DNA of 5,845 nucleotides from an uncultured Collinsella sp. GTDB lineage: Bacteria; Actinomycetota; Coriobacteriia; Coriobacteriales; Coriobacteriaceae. Both the position numbers and the translations under genes were made by a program. Location of the stretch: assembly GCA_902478935.1 (NCBI GenBank), contig CABSMV010000111.1:1-5845 (forward strand), read 5' to 3'. The notes under the pieces were generated by a model. It worked only from the letters and a program-made list of their open reading frames with translations. It had not been told where the DNA came from and searched no databases. Of the stretch, positions 1 to 5,802 are shown piece by piece. Numbering within the stretch: the stretch's first letter is position 1; the number at the start of each line of letters is the position of its first letter.

Positions 1-810
1 TTTTTCGAGCACGCTTTTCGCGAGGCGGCCGCCGGGCGCACGCTGTCTGCCGACGATGTCTCTCGCTGCCTGGCCGTCTTGCGCGACGGTGAGCACGAGG
101 CTACGTCGCTTCGCGATGACGTGCTGCTTTCGTATCGCGGCCGCGTCATTCGCCCCAAGACGCTCGGCCAAAAGCGCTATGTGGATGCCATCCGCACGCA
201 TGCCATCACGTTTGGCCTGGGTCCTGCCGGCACCGGTAAGACCTATCTGGCCATGGCGCTCGCCGTTGCCGCGCTCAAGCGTCACGAGGTGGGCCGTTTG
301 ATCTTGACGCGTCCGGTTGTCGAGGCGGGGGAGAATCTGGGCTTTTTGCCCGGCACCCTCGAGGAAAAGATCGATCCCTACATGCGTCCGCTTTACGACG
401 CCCTTTTTGACATGATGGATCGCGAGCGCACCGATGAGCTTATGGAGCGCGGCGTGATCGAGATCGCCCCGCTTGCCTACATGCGCGGCCGCACGCTGAG
501 TGATGCCTTCGTGGTGCTCGACGAGGCACAAAATACCACGCCCGAGCAGATGAAGATGTTCCTGACGCGCCTGGGCTTCAACTCCAAGTTCGTGATTACC
601 GGCGACCTGAGCCAGCGTGACCTGGTGGGTCGTCGTGGTGGCTTGGCGGATGTCGAGAAGATTTTGGGCCGTGTCGATGATGTCGCATTTTCGCACCTCG
701 AGCGTGCCGACGTGGTGCGCCATGCCTTGGTGGGACGTATCGTCGAGGCATACGATACTTATGATGATGTGCGCGAGAAGCGCGTACGTGACCGAAAGGA
801 GTCCCGTTGA
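1..810 (+). CDS. phoH: PhoH-family P-loop ATPase, 5' partial
   Basis: PhoH/YbeZ-type cytoplasmic ATPase, a nucleotide-hydrolysing protein linked by gene neighbourhood and literature to YbeY and RNA metabolism; its exact substrate is not settled. The frame is open from base 1 to the TGA at 808-810, giving 269 visible codons. I see no start that looks real; the TTG at 79 lies inside conserved-looking coding sequence, so the gene begins left of the window, probably missing about 50-80 residues compared with usual family lengths. Walker A GPAGTGKT is at visible codons 74-81 (220-243), Walker B VVLDEAQN with D174/E175 is near 511-534, and ITGDLSQRD follows near 595-621, all typical of PhoH. Its stop overlaps the ybeY start, so the two are translationally coupled. 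The family call is firm; the true start cannot be seen. Confidence 0.95.
   Translation, partial: FFEHAFREAAAGRTLSADDVSRCLAVLRDGEHEATSLRDDVLLSYRGRVIRPKTLGQKRYVDAIRTHAITFGLGPAGTGKTYLAMALAVAALKRHEVGRLILTRPVVEAGENLGFLPGTLEEKIDPYMRPLYDALFDMMDRERTDELMERGVIEIAPLAYMRGRTLSDAFVVLDEAQNTTPEQMKMFLTRLGFNSKFVITGDLSQRDLVGRRGGLADVEKILGRVDDVAFSHLERADVVRHALVGRIVEAYDTYDDVREKRVRDRKESR
795..801 (+). promoter_or_regulatory. Shine-Dalgarno site that fixes the ybeY TTG start
   Basis: AAAGGAG lies inside the last codons of phoH, 5 nt before the TTG at 807. The next in-frame start-like codon, TTG at 816, would be 14 nt away, too far for this site. The SD therefore supports a rare TTG start that overlaps the phoH stop as TTGA. 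Confidence 0.75.
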
Positions 811-1316
811 GTGTATTGATCAGCAACGATGCCGAGCTCGATACGCTGCTCGACGCGCAGGAGGTGGAGCACATCTGCGAGGTTGTGCTTGCCGCCGAGG
901 GCGTTGAGCGTGAAGTCGAGATTTCCCTTTCGTATGTCGACGAGGACGAGATGCACGAGCTCAACCACGAGTGGCGCGGTATCGACCGCACCACCGATGT
1001 GCTCTCGTTTGAATGCGACTCGGCCTTTGACGAGGATATTCCCGCCGACGAGACGCTCGAGCTCGGCGATATCATCTTGGCCCCGCAGGTTATTGCCCGT
1101 CAGGCCCCCGGTTTTGGCAATAGCCCCGCTGACGAGTGTCGTCTGATGCTCGTACACGGCATGCTGCACCTGCTGGGCTATGACCATATCGAGGACGACG
1201 AGGCCGAGGTCATGGAGGCCCGCGAGGACGCCATCCTGCGCGATCTGGCGCTCGAGCGCGGCGAGAACCCCAAGCTAGTCCACGTCGGCCCCATCACCAA
1301 CCACGCCCACGACTAG
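807..1316 (+). CDS. ybeY: Endoribonuclease YbeY (rRNA maturation factor)
   Basis: YbeY is a single-domain zinc metalloprotein that takes part in 16S rRNA 3'-end maturation and in late 70S ribosome quality control. The protein is 169 aa, near the usual 150-180. The diagnostic zinc motif HGMLHLLGYDH occupies residues 117-127, with H117, H121 and H127 as the expected ligands. The conserved block NHEWRGIDRTTDVLSF spans residues 53-68 and contains R57, the likely counterpart of the functionally important arginine of E. coli YbeY. ELGDIIL further on is also typical. Translation starts at TTG 807, chosen from the SD at 795-801, and overlaps the phoH stop codon. The TAG stop is 9 nt before dgkA and forms part of the dgkA SD. 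The C-terminal tail after about residue 150 is not conserved as far as I know. No residue of the core motif is missing. Confidence 0.95.
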   Translation: MSVLISNDAELDTLLDAQEVEHICEVVLAAEGVEREVEISLSYVDEDEMHELNHEWRGIDRTTDVLSFECDSAFDEDIPADETLELGDIILAPQVIARQAPGFGNSPADECRLMLVHGMLHLLGYDHIEDDEAEVMEAREDAILRDLALERGENPKLVHVGPITNHAHD

Positions 1317-1325
1317 GAGCCGTCT

Positions 1326-1703
1326 ATGATTCCCGGATCGAACAAGGACCATCCGTCCTTCTTAAAGTCGTTTTCCTACGCCATGGAGGGCTTCGTCACC
1401 GCCGTCAAGACCGAGCGCAACATTAAGGTCATGCTCGTGGCGGGCGTGTGCACCGTCATTGCTGGCTGTATCGTGGGCCTCGACATTGCCGAGTGGGCCA
1501 CGATTATCATCTGTTGCGGCCTGGTGATTCACGGCGAGCTGTGCAACACCGCTATGGAGGCTATCGTCGACCTGGCGACCCAGGAGCTCCATCCGCTGGC
1601 CAAGCGTGCGAAGGACATCGCCGCCGCCTCTGTATACATTCTTTCCATCACCGCCGCGATTGTAGGCGTGCTGGTATTTGCCCACGCGCTCGGCTTTATT
1701 TAG
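1326..1703 (+). CDS. dgkA: Diacylglycerol kinase / undecaprenol kinase, DgkA type
   Basis: This small integral-membrane lipid kinase uses ATP to phosphorylate a lipid alcohol. Gram-positive members of the family mainly act on undecaprenol, feeding the carrier lipid used for cell-wall synthesis, so that is the likely substrate; sequence alone does not separate it from diacylglycerol. The protein is 125 aa, the normal size. An amphipathic N-terminal helix with ERNIKVM (residues 30-36) is followed by three hydrophobic segments at about 34-52, 56-70 and 98-121. The signature ELCNTAMEAIVD (71-82) supplies E71 and E78, matching the catalytic and metal-binding E69 and E76 of E. coli DgkA, followed by HPLAKRAKDIAAASV (89-103). 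The SD AGGAG at 1315-1319 overlaps the ybeY stop and sits 6 nt before ATG 1326. No cytidine deaminase gene separates it from era, unlike the Bacillus order. Confidence 0.93.
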   Translation: MIPGSNKDHPSFLKSFSYAMEGFVTAVKTERNIKVMLVAGVCTVIAGCIVGLDIAEWATIIICCGLVIHGELCNTAMEAIVDLATQELHPLAKRAKDIAAASVYILSITAAIVGVLVFAHALGFI

Positions 1704-1715
1704 AAAGGGATTCCC

Positions 1716-2783
1716 ATGTCCGACAATATGCAGCCTACCGATGAGATCCTGGACGACGAGACTTTGGACGCGGTGGATACCGAGGGGCTCGAGGATGTCG
1801 AGGAGTTCGATCCGTTTGAGGGCATGAGCGATGAGGAGCTCGACGCCCTGTGCGACGAGGACGACAACCTCGCGGGCTTTGGCGACGTTGAGCCTGGTTT
1901 TCGCAGCGGCTTCGTGGCCCTGGTCGGACGCCCCAACGCCGGCAAGTCCACGCTGCTTAATGCCTGCTATGGCAAGAAGGTCGCCATCACCTCACCGGTG
2001 GCCCAGACGACCCGCCGCCGCATGCGCGCCGTCGTCAACCGTCCCGGCTACCAGCTGGTCTTTGTCGATACCCCGGGTATTCATAAGCCCAAGGACGGTC
2101 TGGGATCCGAGCTCAACAAGAGCGCGTTGTTCGAGCTGAACGATGTCGATGTCGTCGCGTTTTTGATTGATGCCACCAAGCCGATTGGCAGGGGAGACGC
2201 TTGGGTTGCCGAGCGCGTCAGATGCGCCCGTTGCAAGAAGGTCCTGGTGCTCACCAAGGCCGATGAGGCCGATCCCGCCCAGGTTATGGAACAGCTCAAG
2301 GCCGCCCACGAGCTCATGGAGTATGACGACGAGATCGTTACGTCGTCGGTCAAGAACTTCAACGTCGATGCCTTCATCGAGACCGTTGCGCACTTTTTGC
2401 CCGAGGGTCCGCGTTGGTTCCCCGAGGACATGGGTACCGACGCTTCCGATGAGACGCTCGTTGCCGAGTTTGTGCGCGAGAAGGTCTTGCGCCGCACCCG
2501 TGATGAGATCCCGCACTCCGTTGGCGTGATCTGCGATGCGCTCGAGCAGACCAAGAAGGTACTGCGCGTGCACGCCACCATTTACGTCGAGCGCGAGGGC
2601 CAAAAGGGCATCATCATCGGCAAGGGCGGCGAGATGATCAAGCATATCGGTATCGATGCCCGTCGCGATCTTGAGCGCATCTTTGGCACGCAGGTCTTTT
2701 TGGAGCTGGACGTGAAGGTCAAGGCCGGCTGGCGTGACGACGAGGCCCAGATTCGCCGCTTTGGGTATAGCGCCGAGGACTAA
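1716..2783 (+). CDS. era: GTPase Era with acidic N-terminal extension
   Basis: Era is an essential GTPase that binds the 3' end of 16S rRNA and assists 30S subunit assembly. The protein is 355 aa against about 300 for E. coli Era. The excess is residues 1 to about 60, with 25 Asp/Glu and no Lys, Arg or His before R63. The G domain then shows G1 GRPNAGKS (71-78), the TTRRRMR switch-I region, G3 DTPG (118-121), G4 TKAD (180-183) and a G5-like SSVK. The C-terminal KH domain has the RNA-binding GKGG loop at 302-305. G4 begins with Thr rather than the usual Asn; I recall TKxD in actinobacterial Era proteins, so this is probably lineage-normal. ATG 1716 has an SD, GAAAGGGA (1703-1710), at good spacing, so the extension is probably translated. 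The gene follows dgkA by 12 nt and precedes recO by 15 nt. Confidence 0.96.
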   Translation: MSDNMQPTDEILDDETLDAVDTEGLEDVEEFDPFEGMSDEELDALCDEDDNLAGFGDVEPGFRSGFVALVGRPNAGKSTLLNACYGKKVAITSPVAQTTRRRMRAVVNRPGYQLVFVDTPGIHKPKDGLGSELNKSALFELNDVDVVAFLIDATKPIGRGDAWVAERVRCARCKKVLVLTKADEADPAQVMEQLKAAHELMEYDDEIVTSSVKNFNVDAFIETVAHFLPEGPRWFPEDMGTDASDETLVAEFVREKVLRRTRDEIPHSVGVICDALEQTKKVLRVHATIYVEREGQKGIIIGKGGEMIKHIGIDARRDLERIFGTQVFLELDVKVKAGWRDDEAQIRRFGYSAED

Positions 2784-2798
2784 GGGCGCGCAGCGCTC

Positions 2799-3548
2799 AT
2801 GGCAGGCTCACGGACATATCGCACAAAGGTACTCGTCCTCGATAAGACCAAGCTCAAAGAGACCGACCTGATCCTGACGATGCTTGACGAGCGGGGTCGG
2901 CAGGTTCGTGCCGTGGCAAAGGGTGCGCGTAAGCCCGGCGGGCGGTTGGCGGCACGCTGCGAGCTGTTCTGTACCGTCGATATGCTGCTCGCACATGGAC
3001 GGTCGCTCGACGTGGTTTCTCAGGCCGAGCTTATGGAAGCGCCGCTCGGCGCCGCGCCCGATTACGAGACGACTTGCGCCGCAAGCGCGATTGCCGAGGT
3101 CGCGCGCGTGTGCTCGTTCGAGGACGCCGAGGACCCGTTTACCTTTGCCATCACGCAGCGGGCGCTCACGCTTGTCGGCAGCGGGCTCGACTCGGCGCAT
3201 ATGGACCTGCTCGTGGCGGCCTTTGTCTTTAAACTGCTGTCGCACGTTGGCTATCGCCCCGATTTTTCGGCCTGCGTGCTGTGCGGAGACCCCATGTTGT
3301 CGTATTTTTCGCCCCAGGCGGGCGGTCTCATGTGCGGGTCGTGCGCTTCGAGCGTTCCGGGTGCCGAGCTGGTGTCGACCGGTGAGGTCGCTTGGCTGCG
3401 CGCCCTCATGTCCATGACCTTCGATGCACTCATGGCCGAGAGGATCGACCCCCATACCGCAGCCTTTTTGCTGGGGCTTTCGCATGTGTGGGCTGCGACG
3501 CACACCGATCAGCGCCTCCGTGCGATGGAATTCATGTTGGGTCGGTGA
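2799..3548 (+). CDS. recO: DNA repair protein RecO
   Basis: RecO is a mediator of the RecFOR recombination pathway; it binds DNA and, with RecR, loads RecA onto SSB-coated single strands and anneals complementary strands. The protein is 249 aa, typical of the family. The N-terminal OB-fold region (about 1-80) contains the family-like pattern VLVLDKTKLKETDLILTMLDE and VAKGARKPGG. The helical C-terminal part carries a four-cysteine zinc motif, C159-x2-C162 and C179-x2-C182, as in the zinc-bearing RecO proteins of many bacteria (E. coli RecO lacks an intact one). ATG 2799 is the natural start because MAGSRTYRTKVLVL aligns with the family N-terminus, but the ribosome site is poor: AAGGG at 2782-2786 lies 12 nt away, so coupling to era translation is likely. 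No terminator is evident after the TGA at 3546-3548. Confidence 0.93.
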   Translation: MAGSRTYRTKVLVLDKTKLKETDLILTMLDERGRQVRAVAKGARKPGGRLAARCELFCTVDMLLAHGRSLDVVSQAELMEAPLGAAPDYETTCAASAIAEVARVCSFEDAEDPFTFAITQRALTLVGSGLDSAHMDLLVAAFVFKLLSHVGYRPDFSACVLCGDPMLSYFSPQAGGLMCGSCASSVPGAELVSTGEVAWLRALMSMTFDALMAERIDPHTAAFLLGLSHVWAATHTDQRLRAMEFMLGR

Positions 3549-3572
3549 TGATGCGCAGGCGCGGGTTGCTTG

Positions 3573-3581
3573 TGGTAACAT
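3573..3581 (+). promoter_or_regulatory. Candidate extended -10 promoter for rpsO
   Basis: TGGTAACAT fits an extended -10 element (TGn followed by TAnnnT). No convincing -35 hexamer lies 16-18 nt upstream, which extended -10 promoters can tolerate. Transcription would begin near 3588, giving a leader of about 100 nt before rpsO. The alternative is read-through from recO, since no terminator separates the genes. Confidence 0.3.
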
Positions 3582-3640
3582 ACCGACTTGTTGGTACCTC
3601 GACCTTGGTTGCTCGCTCCACCGGCGGCTTCCCAGTCCGA

Positions 3641-3666
3641 GGCGAATCGAGTCGCCCGAGGGCGAC
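3641..3666 (+). promoter_or_regulatory. rpsO leader hairpins, probable S15 autoregulatory element
   Basis: GTCGCC (3651-3656), loop CGAG and GGCGAC (3661-3666) form a perfect 6-bp hairpin ending 8 nt before the SD region at 3675-3682. The same central arm TCGCC (3652-3656) can instead pair with GGCGA at 3641-3645 across an ATCGAG loop. The two folds exclude each other. Ribosomal protein S15 represses its own mRNA through structurally different leaders in several bacterial groups, so this position suggests such an element. I do not recognise it as a named family, and binding by S15 is inference. Confidence 0.45.
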
Positions 3667-3686
3667 GTAAAACGAAAGGTGAAACA

Positions 3687-3965
3687 ATGACTGTTTCCAA
3701 AGAGCGCAAGGCGGAGCTGACTGCCCAGTTCGGTAACACCCCGGTCGACACCGGCAATCCCAAGGTTCAGGTCGCCATCCTGACCGAGCGCATCAAGGAG
3801 CTGACCGAGCACATGAAGTCCCACCAGAAGGACTTCCACACTCGTCGTGGCCTGCTCATGCTCGTCGGCCGTCGTCGTCGTCTTCTCTCCTACATCAAGA
3901 AGAACGACATCGTCGAGTACCGTGAGCTCATCAAGGCTCTGGGCATCCGCGACAACATCCAGTAA
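3687..3965 (+). CDS. rpsO: 30S ribosomal protein S15
   Basis: S15 is a primary binding protein of the 30S subunit platform; it binds the 16S rRNA central domain and nucleates S6/S18 assembly, and contributes to an intersubunit bridge. The protein is 92 aa against 89 in E. coli. The rRNA-contact loop DTGNPKVQVAILT (21-33) retains D21, T22, G23 and Q28. The family signature follows as H46, K48-D49, then RRGLLMLVGRRRRLLSYI (53-70), and the end is LGIRDNIQ. ATG 3687 is chosen over upstream in-frame codons because it gives the canonical N-terminus and sits behind the SD AAAGGTGA (3675-3682). The gene has its own structured leader and a strong terminator downstream, and is followed by pnp, the partnership also found in E. 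coli. Expression is probably controlled by S15 feedback. Confidence 0.97.
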   Translation: MTVSKERKAELTAQFGNTPVDTGNPKVQVAILTERIKELTEHMKSHQKDFHTRRGLLMLVGRRRRLLSYIKKNDIVEYRELIKALGIRDNIQ

Positions 3966-3980
3966 GGATTTGTACATGCT

Positions 3981-4012
3981 AAGAGCGTCCTGCGCAGTGG
4001 GGCGCTCTTTTT
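3981..4012 (+). terminator. Rho-independent terminator after rpsO
   Basis: AAGAGCGTCC (3981-3990) pairs with GGGCGCTCTT (4000-4009) as a 10-bp stem with one T-G wobble and a 9-nt loop. The stem ends in a run of five T (4008-4012), followed by GTGT. It begins 15 nt after the rpsO stop codon. In the E. coli rpsO-pnp operon a comparable terminator is partly read through; the same may apply here because no strong pnp promoter is visible. Confidence 0.88.
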
Positions 4013-4017
4013 GTGTA

Positions 4018-4047
4018 AGGGCGTGAACAATCACGCTCTGAAGCGTG
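4018..4047 (+). promoter_or_regulatory. Alternative hairpins in the pnp leader
   Basis: AGGGCGTGA (4018-4026) pairs with TCACGCTCT (4031-4039) as a 9-bp stem with one wobble and an ACAA loop. The shared arm CACGCT (4032-4037) can instead pair perfectly with AGCGTG (4042-4047) across a CTGA loop. There is no T-run after either, so neither is an intrinsic terminator. In E. coli a double-stranded stem in the pnp leader is cut by RNase III and then used by PNPase for autoregulation; a similar role here is inference from position. Confidence 0.45.
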
Positions 4048-4079
4048 GCGGGGGCAGGGGGCTCGCGTCACATGAGAAG

Positions 4080-4102
4080 CCCGCAGGCAAGGGGTCTGCG
4101 GG
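4080..4102 (+). promoter_or_regulatory. Hairpin immediately upstream of the pnp ribosome site
   Basis: CCCGCAG (4080-4086) and CTGCGGG (4096-4102) form a perfect 7-bp GC-rich stem, extendable by one G-T pair, with a short purine-rich loop. It ends 2 nt before AAAGGAG (4105-4111), the pnp SD, which itself is only 4 nt from ATG 4116. The stem could limit ribosome access or act as a roadblock or stabiliser in PNPase feedback. The structure is clear; the function is inferred. Confidence 0.45.
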
Positions 4103-4115
4103 GTAAAGGAGAACA

Positions 4116-5802
4116 ATGACACTCGTATCCAAGACCTTTGAGCTGTACGGCAAGACCTACACCTTTGAGTCGGGCGAGCTTGCCAAGCAGGCCACCGGCG
4201 CGTGCCTGGTCAAGCAGGGCGACACCACGATGCTCGACACCGTGGTCGTCTCCAAGGAGCGCAAGAACTACGACTTCTTCCCGCTGACCGTCGACTTCAA
4301 CGAGAAGATGTACGCCGCCGGCCGCATCCCGGGTGGTTACCTCAAGCGCGAGGGCCGTCCCAGCGAGAAGGCCACGCTCACCGCGCGCATGATCGACCGC
4401 CCGATCCGCCCGAGCTTCCCGGACGGCTTCCGTAACGAGGTGCACATCGTCGCTACCTCACTCGTCGCTGACCAGGTCAACCCCTTCGACGTCATCAACG
4501 TCATGGGCGCCTCCTTGGCCATGACGCTCGGCGGCGTGCCCTTCGAGGGCCCGCTTGCCTGCGTGCGCATCGGCCGCAACGTGGAGACCGGCGAGTTTAT
4601 CGTCAACCCCACCTATGAGGAGCGCGAGAACTCCGATCTGGACCTGGAGCTGGGCGGCTCTGCCGACTTCATCTCGATGGTCGAGGCCGGCGCCGAGGAG
4701 ATCTCCGAGGACGACATGCTCGCCGCTATGAAGTTTGGCCAGGAGGCCCTTGCTGCCTTCTGCCAGGCTCAGGACGAGTTCGTCGCCGAGTGGGAGCAGG
4801 TCAACGGCGCCATCGTCAAGAAGGAGTACCCGCTCGACCAGCCCGTCGAGGAGGTCCAGGAGCGCATCTTCGCCCACTACGACGAGATGGCAGCCGCCCT
4901 TCGCGACGCCGACAAGCTCTCCCGTATCGGTAAGGTCGAGGCTCTGAAGGAGTCCATCCGCGCCGAGTTCACCGAGGAGGAGCAGGCCGCTTGGGAGCGC
5001 GAGATCCCCGTGGCGCTCAAAAAGCTCGAGAAGAAGGCCATGCGCACCATGGTCGTCGAGACCGGCGAGCGCGTCGACGGCCGTGCTGCCGACGAGATCC
5101 GTCCCATCATGGTGAAGGACAACTACCTGCCGCTCGTTCACGGCTCCGGTCTGTTCCAGCGTGGCCAGACCCAGGTGCTTTCCGTCCTGTCGCTCGGCAT
5201 GCTCAACGAGGGCCAGCGTCTGGATACCATCGAGCCCACCGAGGGCAAGCGCTACATGCACCACTACAACTTCCCGCCGTTCTGCACCGGCGAGACCGGC
5301 CGCATGGGCAGCCCCAAGCGCCGCGAGATCGGTCACGGCAATCTGGCCGAGCGCGCTCTGCTTCCGGTGCTTCCCGACGAGAACGAGTTCCCCTACGCCA
5401 TCCGCGTCGTCTCCGAGGTCATGGAGTCCAACGGCTCCTCTTCGATGGCTTCGACCTGCGGCTCCACGCTCGCCCTTATGGACGGCGGCGTGCCCATTAA
5501 GCGCCCGGTCTCCGGTATCGCCATGGGCCTGATCCAGGAGGAGGGCAAGACCGTGGTTCTGTCCGACATCCAGGGTCTCGAGGACTTCCTGGGCGACATG
5601 GACTTTAAGGTCACCGGCACCACCGAGGGCATCACCGCCCTGCAGATGGACAACAAGGCCACCGGCCTCACCTTCGACATCCTGGCCCGCGCCCTGCAGC
5701 AGGCCAAGGAGGGTCGCGCCTTCATTCTGCAGAAGATGCTCGATGTGATCCCCGAGCCGCGTCACACCACGCGCAGCACCGCTCCGCGTATCGTCTCCAT
5801 CC
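4116..5802 (+). CDS. pnp: Polynucleotide phosphorylase (PNPase), 3' partial
   Basis: PNPase is a trimeric 3'-to-5' phosphorolytic exoribonuclease that releases nucleoside diphosphates from RNA and can add tails in reverse. About 562 of some 700-750 codons are genuine. The first RNase PH domain (about 1-145) has the RNA-gripping loop YLKR (75-78; FFRR in E. coli) followed by EGRPSE. A helical linker (roughly 150-300) leads to the catalytic RNase PH domain, starting near RVDGR (319-323). There, SPKRREIGHG supplies R402/R403, SNGSSS (438-443) the phosphate-site serines, and D490, D496, K498 match catalytic D486, D492, K494 of E. coli. The sequence runs through APRIVSI (556-562), where the KH domain should begin, then enters adapter sequence at 5803. 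The missing KH and S1 domains are an assembly artefact, not a natural truncation. ATG 4116 follows the SD at 4105-4111. Confidence 0.96.

Noticed and set aside
79..81. TTG as the start of phoH
   Set aside because: The frame stays open to base 1 with family-like sequence before it, and no SD precedes the TTG. The gene is cut by the window edge instead.
759..1187. 142-codon minus-strand frame opposite ybeY
   Set aside because: It is antisense to the YbeY core including the zinc motif, with no family resemblance.
1992..2645. 217-codon minus-strand frame inside era
   Set aside because: It lies entirely antisense to the conserved Era G and KH domains, shows no motif and has no ribosome site worth noting; it is a compositional shadow.
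3588..3965. Longer 125-aa version of S15 starting upstream
   Set aside because: The extra residues are leader sequence containing hairpin arms; S15 homologs start at MTVSKE-like sequence, and a good SD sits before ATG 3687.
2808..4034. 408-codon open frame on the minus strand opposite recO and rpsO
   Set aside because: It crosses two well-identified genes, the terminator and the leader. Its protein is low-complexity with no recognisable motif, and long antisense frames are expected in GC-rich DNA with strong third-position bias.
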